NCBI GenBank assembly: GCA_964565415.1
Contig: CAZMEX010000010.1
Location: 1 to 64,000 of the forward strand
DNA from: JAIOSM01 sp964565415
GTDB taxonomy: Bacteria; Desulfobacterota; Desulfobacteria; Desulfobacterales; Desulfobacteraceae
Reading direction: 5' to 3'
Length of the DNA stretch: 64,000 bases
Positions within the stretch are counted from its first letter, which is position 1; each line of letters starts with the position of its first letter. Position numbers and translations under genes: made by a program. Positions 8,529 to 17,727 of this stretch are shown one piece after another. The notes beneath the pieces were generated by a model. That model saw only the letters and a list, made by a program, of their open reading frames with translations. It was not told where the DNA came from and did no database searches.

Positions 8529-10667
8529 GTGACACAATTGAATTTAAAGGAAGTTAAATCAATTTCCTATGAAAGATCACAAATAAACAGGGGATATACT
8601 GATAAATCCCTTCATATTAATATTGGGAATTCAGATATTGCAATTAAAGATATTGAAGCCGATGTAAAGGAGAAGTTTATCGGGGGCAAGGGGTATGATT
8701 TATGGATGCTCTGGAACTCTGTTACATCTGATACAAAATGGAATGATTCTGAAAATGCAATCTGTATTGCATCAGGACCTCTTGGCGGCACCCCTGGATA
8801 TCCCGGAGGAGGAAAAAGTATTGTAACTGCGATATCACCCCTTACATCAATCCCCATAGATTCCAATGTGGGTGGTTATTTTGGTCCATATCAAAAATTT
8901 GCAGGTTTTGATGTTCTTGAGATCACCGGAAAAGCTGATCAGGAAGTTGTTATTCTCATTGATGGTATTAAAGAGGAGATCAAGATTTTTAAAGCAGAGG
9001 AGTTGAATCTGGATTCTTATCAACTTTCAAAAGATCTTACTGATTATTTTGATAGTGAAAAGCGTGTAAACATATCAGTGGTTTCCACTGGACCCGGTGC
9101 TAAAAACACATCCTTTGGTTGTCTGAATTTCACCTGGTATGACACCGGAAGAAAAATGGTAAGATATAAACAGGCAGGCAGGGGTGGTATCGGCTCTGTG
9201 TTTGCAGATAAAAAAATTAAAGCTGTTGTTGCAAGGTGGGACTCTGTTACCTTTAAGACAAATAACCCTTCTGACATCCAAGCTCTTAAGCTTGTAACAA
9301 AAACCCATGCAAAAGAGATAAATACACTTGATCATAAACAAAACAGAATGGCTAAAGTCGGTACAATGCACCTTATCCCCATTATGAATGATCATGACTG
9401 CCTGCCTGTAAACAACTTTCAGTATGGATCCCATGCCGAGGGGCATAACCTGGGTGAGTCGTTTTTTGATAAAGCTTTTCATAAAGGATTTGACGGCTGC
9501 TGGAAAGGATGTGCTGTTGCATGTGCCCACGGTGTAAAAGATTTTGTCCCTGTTTCAGGACCATATAGAGGCAAAAGAGTGTTTGTTGATGGACCAGAGT
9601 ATGAAACAGCAGCAGGATGTGGATCAAACCTTGGTATTTTTGATCCTTTAACAGTTCTGGAACTTAATTTTTATTGTGATGCCTATGGTGTTGATACAAT
9701 CTCTGTTGGAACCTCCATCGGTTTTGTAATGGAATGCTTTGAGAGGGGTCTTATTACTGAAGAGCACACCAGGGGGCTGGAATTGTTTTTTGGTAACAGG
9801 GTTGCAGCCCTTGAACTTCTCCACCAGATGGCAGAGGGAAAAGGGTTTGGTGCCCTGGTAGGCAAAGGTATTCGTAAAATGAAAGCAATCTTTGCAAAGG
9901 ATTTTGGATCTGATGCAGATATGATGCAGGATATTGGAATGGAATCCAAGGGGCTGGAGTTTTCTGAATATATTACCAAGGAATCCCTTGCCCAGCAGGG
10001 AGGCTACGGAATTGCCCTTAAGGGAGCACAACACGATGAAGCATGGCTTATCTTTCTCGATATGGTACACAATTTCATGCCAACATTTGAAAATAAAGCT
10101 GAAGCACTTCACTGGTTCCCAATGTTCAGGACATGGTTTTCTTTATGCGGGCTTTGCAAACTTCCATGGAATGATATAGTGCCTGAAGACAATAAGGATC
10201 AAGCAGAGCCTGCAAAAGTCGTAAAGCATGTTGGCTGGTACGCTGATCTGTTTTCAGCAGTGACAGGTCGCAAGGTTGATATAGACGGGCTTGTTGCCAT
10301 GAGCGAAGTTGTCTACAATTTTCAAAGACTTTTTAATCTTAAAATGGGTTTTGGCACAAAACAGTTTGATACAATTCCCTATCGTGCAGTGGGACCTGTT
10401 ACAATTGAAGAGTATGAATCCCGCCAGAAACGTTATGATACAGAGCTTACAGAAAAGTATAAAATTGATATTTCCAATATGGACAGTAAACAAAAGGTAA
10501 AAATCCTCAGGGAAAACCGTGAAGCCCAGTATATAAAACTTGTTGATGCTGTTTATTTACGCCGTGGCTGGACAGAAAATGGTATCCCGACTGTTGAAAC
10601 TGTGAAACGACTGGGGCTTGATTTTCCTGAAGTCATGGAGCTCCTTGAAAAAAATGGTGTGAAATAA
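8529..10667 (+). CDS. Aldehyde:ferredoxin oxidoreductase family tungsten enzyme
   Basis: Oxygen-sensitive enzyme of the AOR family, expected to interconvert aldehydes and acids with ferredoxin, using tungsten (or molybdenum) bispterin and one 4Fe-4S cluster. The 712 residues include the N-terminal pterin-binding domain with the GKGYDLW and GGTPGYPGGGKS loops. The cluster cysteines are Cys324, Cys328 and Cys332 (C-x3-C-x3-C), with the distal Cys at 540 or 543 (CGLC). Pyrococcus AOR has C-x2-C-x3-C, so the spacing differs by one. The start is GTG, with AAGGAG about eight bases upstream. The stop codon abuts the scaffold gap. A ThiS/MoaD-like gene follows the gap, a common AOR partner. Confidence 0.92.
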   Translation: MTQLNLKEVKSISYERSQINRGYTDKSLHINIGNSDIAIKDIEADVKEKFIGGKGYDLWMLWNSVTSDTKWNDSENAICIASGPLGGTPGYPGGGKSIVTAISPLTSIPIDSNVGGYFGPYQKFAGFDVLEITGKADQEVVILIDGIKEEIKIFKAEELNLDSYQLSKDLTDYFDSEKRVNISVVSTGPGAKNTSFGCLNFTWYDTGRKMVRYKQAGRGGIGSVFADKKIKAVVARWDSVTFKTNNPSDIQALKLVTKTHAKEINTLDHKQNRMAKVGTMHLIPIMNDHDCLPVNNFQYGSHAEGHNLGESFFDKAFHKGFDGCWKGCAVACAHGVKDFVPVSGPYRGKRVFVDGPEYETAAGCGSNLGIFDPLTVLELNFYCDAYGVDTISVGTSIGFVMECFERGLITEEHTRGLELFFGNRVAALELLHQMAEGKGFGALVGKGIRKMKAIFAKDFGSDADMMQDIGMESKGLEFSEYITKESLAQQGGYGIALKGAQHDEAWLIFLDMVHNFMPTFENKAEALHWFPMFRTWFSLCGLCKLPWNDIVPEDNKDQAEPAKVVKHVGWYADLFSAVTGRKVDIDGLVAMSEVVYNFQRLFNLKMGFGTKQFDTIPYRAVGPVTIEEYESRQKRYDTELTEKYKIDISNMDSKQKVKILRENREAQYIKLVDAVYLRRGWTENGIPTVETVKRLGLDFPEVMELLEKNGVK

Positions 10668-10767
10668 NNNNNNNNNNNNNNNNNNNNNNNNNNNNNNNNN
10701 NNNNNNNNNNNNNNNNNNNNNNNNNNNNNNNNNNNNNNNNNNNNNNNNNNNNNNNNNNNNNNNNNNN
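10668..10767. other. Assembly gap of 100 N
   Basis: Exactly 100 consecutive N, a conventional scaffold-join placeholder. The true distance is unknown. It begins immediately after the AOR stop codon and ends five bases before the ATG of the sulfur-carrier gene, so any gene, ribosome binding site or terminator between the two is hidden. Confidence 0.99.
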
Positions 10768-10771
10768 AATA

Positions 10772-10969
10772 ATGATCAATGTAGATGATAAAGATATGGA
10801 CTGGTTTGAGGGTATGACTGTCTCGGATCTTATTGAAAAGATAGAAAACACAGACCATTGTGCTGCAGTGAGGCTGAACAATGTTCTTATTTCAAGTCCA
10901 AATTTTGCTGGAACCATTATTCCAGATAACTCTACAATCTTTCTCTTGCCACTTATTGCAGGAGGTTAG
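10772..10969 (+). CDS. ThiS/MoaD-like sulfur-carrier protein
   Basis: A 65-residue beta-grasp protein ending in the diagnostic Gly-Gly (LPLIAGG). In this family the terminal glycine is adenylated and becomes a thiocarboxylate that donates sulfur, for example to molybdopterin or tungstopterin. Such small carriers are often encoded beside AOR-family enzymes, so a role in building the tungsten pterin cofactor is a reasonable inference. The ribosome binding site is lost in the scaffold gap five bases upstream, so an earlier start cannot be excluded. It is convergent with kbl, 21 bases away. Confidence 0.82.
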   Translation: MINVDDKDMDWFEGMTVSDLIEKIENTDHCAAVRLNNVLISSPNFAGTIIPDNSTIFLLPLIAGG

Positions 10970-10990
10970 ATAAAATAATTTGGTTATCTG

Positions 10991-12202
10991 CTATAAAAGA
11001 GTTAAAACATACTCAATGTCTTTGGCTGTATGGGATGCATTAATCTGAAATCGTATTGTTTCGTCACCCTTGGGTACAACCGGGAATGTTAAGCCCACAA
11101 CAAGCACACCATTGTCAAAAAGCGATTTAACAATGGCATGGGTTTTATTTGTATCTCTCACAAGCATTGGTACTACCGGATGAGGACCTGGTATAGTCTC
11201 TTTTCCAAGCTTTTTTAAACCATGGCGGAATTGGTTTGTCCGCGCCTTGAGATTTTTTAAAAGCCCAAGCCCCTTTGCACTGTCACATATATCAATTGCT
11301 TTTAAAGCAGCAGCACAATCTGCAACACTTAAGGGATTTGTATAGATGTATGTATCGGCTTTCTGGCGTATTGCTTCAATCACAGCCTCACTTGCTGCTA
11401 TAAACCCGCCATTTACACCAAATGCCTTGCCAAATGTCCCGACAATTATATCAGGAGATGCTTTGCAATGTTCAATTGTTCCTCGGCCTGTATCACCATA
11501 AGCGCCGATCCCATGGGAATCATCCACTATGGTTGCAACTCCGTCTTTAAATTTTGAAGTGTAGGGTTTTACAATCTCCTCAATTTTTTCAATGGGTGCT
11601 GCATCTCCCCGCATACTGAAAATACCATCAAAAATTACAAGTACTCTTTCCATCTCCCTAGGCACTCTATCAAGGCATCTTTTAAGGTCATCCATGTCAT
11701 TGTGCTTGAATATTCCTTTGTTGGGACCTGGAATATTTGCAATACGCATGGCTCTTATTATACTGTTGTGATTAAGCTGATCTCCTATCCAGTATGTTTT
11801 TTTATTACTGATGGCAATGGCAAGCCCTAAATTGGATGTGTAAGCAGAGTTAAAAATCTTTGCGCCTGGTTTACCCACAAATTCAGCGATTCTCTTTTCA
11901 AGACTTGCATGAAAAACAAAGGAACCATCAATAAATCTGACAGCACCAGGACCCACACCAAGCTTATTTGCAGCAATGTCTGCCTTTTTTATCATATCCC
12001 CATTATTGGAAAGTGATAAGTATGAGTTTGAATTCAGGCGGATAAATTGTTTATCATACCCTTTTAGTTTATATCTTGGACCATTTTTGCCCTTTGGTTC
12101 AATATACTCTTCTATAATTCTTTCTGGAATTTTGGCTCTGCCCTCAGCTTTAAGATCATCAATCTCTTTTATTAAAGAGGCATCTAATTTATTTAATGAC
12201 AT
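10991..12202 (-). CDS. kbl: 2-amino-3-ketobutyrate CoA ligase (glycine C-acetyltransferase)
   Basis: PLP enzyme that cleaves 2-amino-3-ketobutyrate with CoA to glycine and acetyl-CoA, the second step of threonine degradation. The 403 residues fit the alpha-oxoamine synthase family. The PLP-binding Lys lies in GTFGKAFG, and the DDSHGIGAYGDTGRG segment holds the conserved Asp and His. Related enzymes such as 8-amino-7-oxononanoate synthase share these motifs, but the adjacent threonine dehydrogenase argues for Kbl. The start at 12202 is chosen because AGGAG precedes it by eight bases; an upstream ATG at 12289 would overlap tdh. The gene is 22 bases downstream of tdh and surely co-transcribed. 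Confidence 0.92.
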   Translation of the reverse strand: MSLNKLDASLIKEIDDLKAEGRAKIPERIIEEYIEPKGKNGPRYKLKGYDKQFIRLNSNSYLSLSNNGDMIKKADIAANKLGVGPGAVRFIDGSFVFHASLEKRIAEFVGKPGAKIFNSAYTSNLGLAIAISNKKTYWIGDQLNHNSIIRAMRIANIPGPNKGIFKHNDMDDLKRCLDRVPREMERVLVIFDGIFSMRGDAAPIEKIEEIVKPYTSKFKDGVATIVDDSHGIGAYGDTGRGTIEHCKASPDIIVGTFGKAFGVNGGFIAASEAVIEAIRQKADTYIYTNPLSVADCAAALKAIDICDSAKGLGLLKNLKARTNQFRHGLKKLGKETIPGPHPVVPMLVRDTNKTHAIVKSLFDNGVLVVGLTFPVVPKGDETIRFQINASHTAKDIEYVLTLL

Positions 12203-12224
12203 ATTTATAACTCCTGTTATAAGT

Positions 12225-13262
12225 TTAATCCCAATCAAGAATGACCTTGCCGGAATTTGATGATCCCATGACTTCAAATCCTTTTTCAAATTCAGTAAAA
12301 TGAAATTTGTGGGTAATAATTGGTGCTATATCAAGCCCTGATTGTATCATTGTGGTCATTTTATACCATGTTTCATACATTTCACGACCATAGATACCTT
12401 TGATTGTAAACATATTAAAAACAACCTTGTTCCAGTCAATTTCCGTGTTCTCAGGCATTATGCCAAGAAGGGCAATTTTCCCTCCATGGCACATATTTTC
12501 AAGAATTGAATTTAATGCAGCAGGGTTTCCAGACATCTCCATTGCAACATCAAATCCCTCTTTCATGCCAAGCTTTTGCTGGGCTTGCGCAATACTCTGT
12601 TTTGCAACATCCACAACAAGATCAGCACCTGTCTTTTTTGCAAGTTCCAGTCTGTAAGGGTTTATATCAGTAATTACCACAAATCTTGCCCCGGCGTGTC
12701 TTGCAATCATTGCTGCCATGCAGCCTATGGGACCAGCACCTGTGATAAGCACATCTTCACCCAATACATTAAATGATAAAGCTGTGTGTGTTGCATTTCC
12801 AAGGGGATCAAAACATGCAAGCTGATCCAGGGGTATGTTTTTATCGCAGTACCATACATTTGTTACAGGTATGGAAAGATATTGTGCAAAAGCACCTGGT
12901 CTGTTAACTCCAACGCCTTTTGTATCTTTACATAAATGTCGACGTCCGGCAAGACAATTGCGGCAATGCCCGCACACGATATGACCTTCACCTGACACAA
13001 GGTCACCTGTTTTAAAATCATGGACATTCTCTCCGATTTCAGCAATCTGCCCTACAAATTCATGACCAATATGCATTGGCAGAGGAATAGTCTTCTGGGA
13101 CCACTTATCCCAATTATAGATATGGACATCTGTTCCACAAATAGCAGTTTTTTTTATTTTGATCAAAACATCATTTTTAGAAATTTTTGGCAGATCAACA
13201 TCTTCAAGCCAAAGCCCCTTTTCAGGTTTTGTCTTTACAAGTGCCTTCATTTTGTTACCCAT
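12225..13262 (-). CDS. tdh: L-threonine 3-dehydrogenase
   Basis: Zinc-dependent NAD dehydrogenase converting L-threonine to 2-amino-3-ketobutyrate, 345 residues. The N-terminal region closely follows bacterial Tdh: ICGTDVHIYNWDKWSQKTIP with the catalytic zinc Cys, GHEFVG, and a structural zinc site with four cysteines (CGHCRNCLAGRRHLC). The NAD-binding Rossmann motif is GAGPIGCMAA. The start at 13262 (MGNKMKALV) has AGGAG six bases upstream; a methionine four codons later is the start in many homologues. Together with kbl it forms the two-step route from threonine to glycine and acetyl-CoA. Confidence 0.95.
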   Translation of the reverse strand: MGNKMKALVKTKPEKGLWLEDVDLPKISKNDVLIKIKKTAICGTDVHIYNWDKWSQKTIPLPMHIGHEFVGQIAEIGENVHDFKTGDLVSGEGHIVCGHCRNCLAGRRHLCKDTKGVGVNRPGAFAQYLSIPVTNVWYCDKNIPLDQLACFDPLGNATHTALSFNVLGEDVLITGAGPIGCMAAMIARHAGARFVVITDINPYRLELAKKTGADLVVDVAKQSIAQAQQKLGMKEGFDVAMEMSGNPAALNSILENMCHGGKIALLGIMPENTEIDWNKVVFNMFTIKGIYGREMYETWYKMTTMIQSGLDIAPIITHKFHFTEFEKGFEVMGSSNSGKVILDWD

Positions 13263-13424
13263 ACCAATCTCCTGACACATGGTCTCTATTATTTATTCAC
13301 TTAACTATTAGTACTGAAAAAACCTGAATTAGTCAATGATTGAGGGCGAGCTTGGCTTTAGATATTAGATACAATTTTCAGAATATATAAGTCTATATTG
13401 GTTTTATTTTTCTCCAGAATACTT

Positions 13425-14471
13425 TTATTTTAACATGATTGAAAGTTTGACAGGATGGTGATCTGAATTTTCAAAATTAAGATTGATCCCTTTAAGTTCC
13501 ATTGCATCAATATTTGGTGAAACAAGAAAAAAATCAATGACTGTTGTGCGTGTTTTGCCTTTTTTGTAAGGGACATCAACCCTTCTGTTTGTTGGAGTTT
13601 TATTGTCATAAAGCCACTTCCAGTCCGGCATGAAATCGTTCTTAATATCCATGCGATTTGTTTCATCCATTATGTCATCTTTAAATTCATTCTTGAAATC
13701 AGGAGGGCATTGATTCCAGTCTCCTCCCACAACAATGTAGTTTCCTCTCTTATACTCCATGGAAAGATATTTTTCTAAATATGCCATCTGGTTTTTTCTT
13801 AAATTCCCATCATCGTAGGCAGAGTTATGTGTATTTATTACAATGAGTTTTTTATTGTTGCTAACAGGGTATTTATTAACAAGAAAACATCGGTCAAGCA
13901 TAAATAAACCCTGGGGCCATGAATAGTTTCCAGGAAACGAATGCCTTACTACTAGTTCAGGTTCATATGTTGAGAGGGTCTGCAGCCCTGAGTTGACTCT
14001 GCCCAGCGGATCTTTTATGGGAACAGGTACAAAGCTTACATCATAATTTTTCCCAAAGCTTGTATGATAGTTTGGGAACAGCTCTTCTATCTCTTGATAT
14101 TGATTTGTGCCATAGCTTCTTTTGGAGTCAACATCCACTTCCTGAAAAAGAAAAAAATCAATTTGGTTTTGCTCCTTTATAAAAGATTTTATTTTAGACA
14201 AATTTTCCTTCACAACACTGCCTTCGGGTCTGACATTCAGCCCGCCATCATAGAAAAAATCCATCTCTTTATTTAATCCGCAATAGCCTATATTCCATGT
14301 CATAAAGTCAAGTTTTTCATTTACTAAAATTTTTTTATTTACATTTTTCTCATAAATAACAGTCTCAGGTGGTGGCTTGTAGTCAGAAACAGTTGCAAAA
14401 ATAAGAAAGGATGCAAAAATAAAAACAGCTAAAAGTATAATAGATACAACGAATTTTATAAATTTTTTCAT
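13425..14471 (-). CDS. Membrane-anchored endonuclease/exonuclease/phosphatase (EEP) family protein
   Basis: A 348-residue protein with an N-terminal hydrophobic anchor (about residues 7-28) followed by an EEP-fold domain. The family motifs appear in order: MTWNIGY, FLFQEVDVD with the metal-binding Glu, NTHNSAY, GGDWNQ with catalytic Asp and Asn, and a terminal SDHHPV with catalytic Asp-His. Family members hydrolyse phosphodiesters in DNA, phosphoinositides or sphingomyelin. The anchor places the domain outside the cytoplasm, so a DNA repair role is unlikely. The substrate cannot be deduced. It lies 18 bases after the exporter gene on the same strand. Confidence 0.8.
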   Translation of the reverse strand: MKKFIKFVVSIILLAVFIFASFLIFATVSDYKPPPETVIYEKNVNKKILVNEKLDFMTWNIGYCGLNKEMDFFYDGGLNVRPEGSVVKENLSKIKSFIKEQNQIDFFLFQEVDVDSKRSYGTNQYQEIEELFPNYHTSFGKNYDVSFVPVPIKDPLGRVNSGLQTLSTYEPELVVRHSFPGNYSWPQGLFMLDRCFLVNKYPVSNNKKLIVINTHNSAYDDGNLRKNQMAYLEKYLSMEYKRGNYIVVGGDWNQCPPDFKNEFKDDIMDETNRMDIKNDFMPDWKWLYDNKTPTNRRVDVPYKKGKTRTTVIDFFLVSPNIDAMELKGINLNFENSDHHPVKLSIMLK

Positions 14472-14489
14472 AGTAAAAGGCTCTTTTTT

Positions 14490-15122
14490 TTAATTATCAA
14501 TAAGTAAGTTTCCACCAAAAAGTATCATTACAATCCCTGTTGCTGCATTGAGGATTTTTTTAATAATTTTTCTTTCAAGAACCGCTTTTGCACGATTTAT
14601 CATAGATGCAAGCATTGTCTGCCAGACCATGGCAATAATAAAGTGAAGCCCTGCCAGAAAAAAAGTTTGGAAAAGAGCAGGCTTTAAAGGGTCAATAAAT
14701 TGAGGCAAAAATGCCATATAAAAAACAATGGCTTTAGGGTTAAGAATATTACAAAACAGCCCTTCGGTAAAAGATCGCCTTGCATTAAAAAGAGTATCTG
14801 TTTTGGTCTTGGGGATACTTGCATTGTAAGTCTCACTTTTCACTGCATTTTTTAAGCTGATAACTCCAAGTAATATCAGGTAAGCTGCACCTGCAAGTTT
14901 TAAAAGACTGAATGCCAATGCAGACTGAAGTATAAGAACTGAAATGCCAACGGCAGATATAACAGCATGGAAAAAAAGTCCCGTACAGATACCAAGGCTT
15001 GTAGTCGTACCATCCCACCATCCTCCCCGGGTGGTGTTCCGAATAACCAGCATAGTATCAACACCAGGAGTTAAAGTAAGAAGCGTAACTGGTATCAGAA
15101 AAATAATAATAGTATGAGTCAT
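14490..15122 (-). CDS. LysE/RhtB family amino-acid exporter
   Basis: Inner-membrane exporter of about 210 residues with roughly six hydrophobic segments. The family signature TPGVDTMLVIRNTTRGG lies just after the first transmembrane helix, and GLFCNILNPKAIVFYMAFLPQF is the typical middle motif. RhtB relatives export homoserine, threonine, leucine or lysine; the substrate here is unknown. I use the ATG at 15122, which matches the family N-terminus. A TTG at 15179 would add 19 residues and no candidate has an ideally placed ribosome binding site. Confidence 0.85.
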   Translation of the reverse strand: MTHTIIIFLIPVTLLTLTPGVDTMLVIRNTTRGGWWDGTTTSLGICTGLFFHAVISAVGISVLILQSALAFSLLKLAGAAYLILLGVISLKNAVKSETYNASIPKTKTDTLFNARRSFTEGLFCNILNPKAIVFYMAFLPQFIDPLKPALFQTFFLAGLHFIIAMVWQTMLASMINRAKAVLERKIIKKILNAATGIVMILFGGNLLIDN

Positions 15123-15337
15123 CAGAAATTTATCTGTTTTCCTCCCCAACCAAACTTTAATTATTCCCAGCTTTTTCAAGTCAGGTTTAGTGCAAAAGCT
15201 TCCCCTTAAAAGCTGCTTTAAGCACTTGCCCCACTAATTACAAACTATCCAAAGCTATAGATATACTTATTAAATGTCAATACATTTGTGACAATTTTGC
15301 CAGGTGATAATATCAACCGCTTCAGAGGGACCTATAT

Positions 15338-15844
15338 TTATTTATAAACTCTGAATTTGCAGAAAATATCATCAGGATGTGGGTCTGGCGGTGCAAAAAG
15401 GCATTCAATCTTAATGTCAGGGTCTATCTCATTGGCAAATGTTATAAACTCCTTAAGATGCATCTCTTTACAGACATATTCACCTAAACCATGCTTTTTT
15501 CTGGCAAGTTGTGCCGGACAGTTGGATGAGGTTATTATAAGCTCCTTCCCCAAATCTTCAATTTGGAAACAATCCACCAGTTTCCAGGGATAAAAGTCCA
15601 TAACCCTTAAAAATCCTTTAATCCCCTTTTCTTTAATATTAAATTTCTTTTTAATATCCTTTGCACTAAGCCCGCCTATTTTTTCCCAGACTTTTTCATT
15701 TATCTTTTCTGCAACTGAAAGACCATACTGCTTCTCAATGTTAATAAACCAGAAAGCATCAATTAAACGATACTGCCATAAAAGAGAATCAACTAATGTT
15801 ATAAGCTCTTTTTTTTCTAAATTTTCTAAACTGTTTTGTTCCAT
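15338..15844 (-). CDS. Conserved protein of unknown function, 168 residues (possibly DUF6125)
   Basis: A soluble acidic protein with no motif I can assign to a function. Visible features are an N-terminal helical region (EKKELITLVDSLLWQYRLID) and an aromatic middle segment (MDFYPWKLVDCFQIEDL). The C-terminal half contains conserved-looking cysteines (SSNCPAQ, CKEMH, IECLFAPPDPHPDD, CKFRV). The layout recalls DUF6125 and, more distantly, hydrolases with a CP/PPD-type C-terminal region, but this is from memory and unverified. It lies between the aminotransferase (16 bases upstream) and the exporter (about 215 bases downstream), suggesting cotranscription with the aminotransferase. Confidence 0.7.
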   Translation of the reverse strand: MEQNSLENLEKKELITLVDSLLWQYRLIDAFWFINIEKQYGLSVAEKINEKVWEKIGGLSAKDIKKKFNIKEKGIKGFLRVMDFYPWKLVDCFQIEDLGKELIITSSNCPAQLARKKHGLGEYVCKEMHLKEFITFANEIDPDIKIECLFAPPDPHPDDIFCKFRVYK

Positions 15845-15859
15845 TTTATACCTTTTGTA

Positions 15860-16975
15860 TTATAAAGTTTTAATATATTCTTCAAGCTGGTTCAGGCTCT
15901 GGGGCAGAGTTTTTCTTCCAAAACCGATTCTGAAATTATTGCTTTTATATCCATATAGATCAGAAGGTAAAAGAAGCACACCTTTTTGATCCAATGCATG
16001 TCTGCAGAATTTTTCAACAGCTGTATCAAGTTTAAGGCGGGGGAATGCAATGGGTCCAACCTTTGGTCTGTACCACTCAAATGTTGATTTGTATTGCTCA
16101 AAAAAGGAATCAAGTAGATCAAGGTTGGTTTTAATGAGTTTTAAATTATTTTTAATGATGGTGTTTTTTGCGCGAAGCCCCATGATGGCAAGGATTTCAC
16201 TGGGAGCACTATTACAGATTGTTGTATAGTCTTTAAATTCACATGCCTTTTCATAGATTTTTTTATTTTTTGTTGCAAGCCAGCCAACGCGCAAGCCTGC
16301 TAAAGAGAAACTTTTTGACATTCCTGACAAGCTTATGGCGTTTTCGTATAAATCACATGCTGACTCTAATCTCTCTTTTTTGTCATGCTCCAAAAGTCTG
16401 TACATCTCATCTGAAAAAAGAATGATATTTTTCTCTTTTGCAAGTTTTACAATGTTGTTCAATGTATTCTGGCTAATATGAGCACCTGTGGGGTTGTGGG
16501 GAAAATTAATTATGATCATTTTTGTGTTGGGTTTGATTAGGTTCTCAAATTGTCCCAGATCAAAATTAAAGCCATTTTTAGTTAATTTGGGTCTCCATGG
16601 AGTTATATCTGCTCCTATTGAGGCTGCAATTTCAAACAGAGATTGGTATCCAGGGTATGTTACAACTATGTGATCTTGAGGTGTCAGGAGAGTATTCATT
16701 AAAATAAAAATTATCTCCTCCGGGGCTGCAACAAAAACCTGGTCCGGTGTGATATTCTTATAGAGCATTGAAATTTCATCCCTCAAAATAGAATGCCCCA
16801 AAGCTTCAGTATATCCCAGGTGCAAATCTTCCCACATCTTAAGAGTATCTTTGTCTGTAAGGTGTAAAAGTTCATTGAGTGAAAGTCCTTCACAATCTGA
16901 ACAGCATAAAAGATATTTTGCTGTAAACTCATGTTTTGAAAAAAATCTTGCAAGTTTAATTTGTTTTATTATCAT
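15860..16975 (-). CDS. PLP-dependent aminotransferase, class I/II
   Basis: Fold-type I aminotransferase, 371 residues. The PLP-lysine motif is SGMSKSFSLAGLRVGW, and FPHNPTGAHIS supplies the conserved Asn. SDEMYRLL holds the Asp-x-x-Tyr of the cofactor pocket, and the C-terminal NNFRIGFGR contains the carboxylate-binding Arg. The amino donor and acceptor cannot be named; the sequence belongs to the broad aspartate/aromatic aminotransferase-like group. Its ATG overlaps the yigZ stop by one base (TAATG), a sign of translational coupling. Confidence 0.88.
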   Translation of the reverse strand: MIIKQIKLARFFSKHEFTAKYLLCCSDCEGLSLNELLHLTDKDTLKMWEDLHLGYTEALGHSILRDEISMLYKNITPDQVFVAAPEEIIFILMNTLLTPQDHIVVTYPGYQSLFEIAASIGADITPWRPKLTKNGFNFDLGQFENLIKPNTKMIIINFPHNPTGAHISQNTLNNIVKLAKEKNIILFSDEMYRLLEHDKKERLESACDLYENAISLSGMSKSFSLAGLRVGWLATKNKKIYEKACEFKDYTTICNSAPSEILAIMGLRAKNTIIKNNLKLIKTNLDLLDSFFEQYKSTFEWYRPKVGPIAFPRLKLDTAVEKFCRHALDQKGVLLLPSDLYGYKSNNFRIGFGRKTLPQSLNQLEEYIKTL

Positions 16976-17607
16976 TAGTTACCTGTATCGATTTTTGTAT
17001 ATTTTAAAATGCCTGAATTTTGAAATCCGGATAAATAGCTTTCAAGTTTTAAGGCATGTTTCTGCTCCACTTCAAAATCATATATAACCATATCTGAATA
17101 CTCAATATTTATTATAGTACCCGGGTATTTTGCAAGTTTATATGCCAATGTGTCGTTAAACGAATATTCAGTTACAATGCGAACAAGTTCTGTTTTTATA
17201 AGCTTTATAAGCGTTCCTTGCTCCAATGTCATTTTTACAGATTCACTATATGCATTAATCAAACCTTTTATTCCAAGCTTAACCCCGCCAAAGTATCTTG
17301 TTACTACTGCTGCAATATTGGCGGTTTCATAACTTTTTAAAGCATTGAGCATGGGTTTACCAGCGGTTCCTGAGGGTTCTCCAGCATCTGAACAATGGCT
17401 TGTCTCTCCTTTATCTCCTAGGATATAAGCCCAGCAATTATGGGTTGCATTCCTATGTTTTTGTGATATTTTTGAAATAAATTCCTTTGCCTCTATTGTT
17501 GTTTCCACAAATTTGAGTGAGCAGATAAACAGTGATCGTTTTACTTTGATTTCAAATGTCTGTTTATCTTTTATGGAATAAAAATATTTTTCACAATTTT
17601 CTATCAT
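16975..17607 (-). CDS. YigZ/IMPACT family protein (UPF0029)
   Basis: A 210-residue homologue of E. coli YigZ and the N-terminal domain of eukaryotic IMPACT. The family core is clear: KHRNATHNCWAYILG, then SDAGEPSGTAGKPML and VVTRYFGGVKLGIKGL. The C-terminal third should be the ferredoxin-like YigZ domain, seen here as a less conserved stretch. The molecular role is unsettled; ribosome- or translation-linked regulation and peptidase activity have been proposed for relatives. It is the first gene of a minus-strand operon and is fused by a one-base overlap to the aminotransferase. Confidence 0.9.
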   Translation of the reverse strand: MIENCEKYFYSIKDKQTFEIKVKRSLFICSLKFVETTIEAKEFISKISQKHRNATHNCWAYILGDKGETSHCSDAGEPSGTAGKPMLNALKSYETANIAAVVTRYFGGVKLGIKGLINAYSESVKMTLEQGTLIKLIKTELVRIVTEYSFNDTLAYKLAKYPGTIINIEYSDMVIYDFEVEQKHALKLESYLSGFQNSGILKYTKIDTGN

Positions 17608-17727
17608 GGAGTCATCTTATCTTATTTTTTTGTTTTTGTAAGTTATAATATCTGCTATATAGATTTTATTGAGGATGCTTCAGCTCTGCTATTTTTATCG
17701 ACTATTAATCTTAAAAGGAGGAATTAA

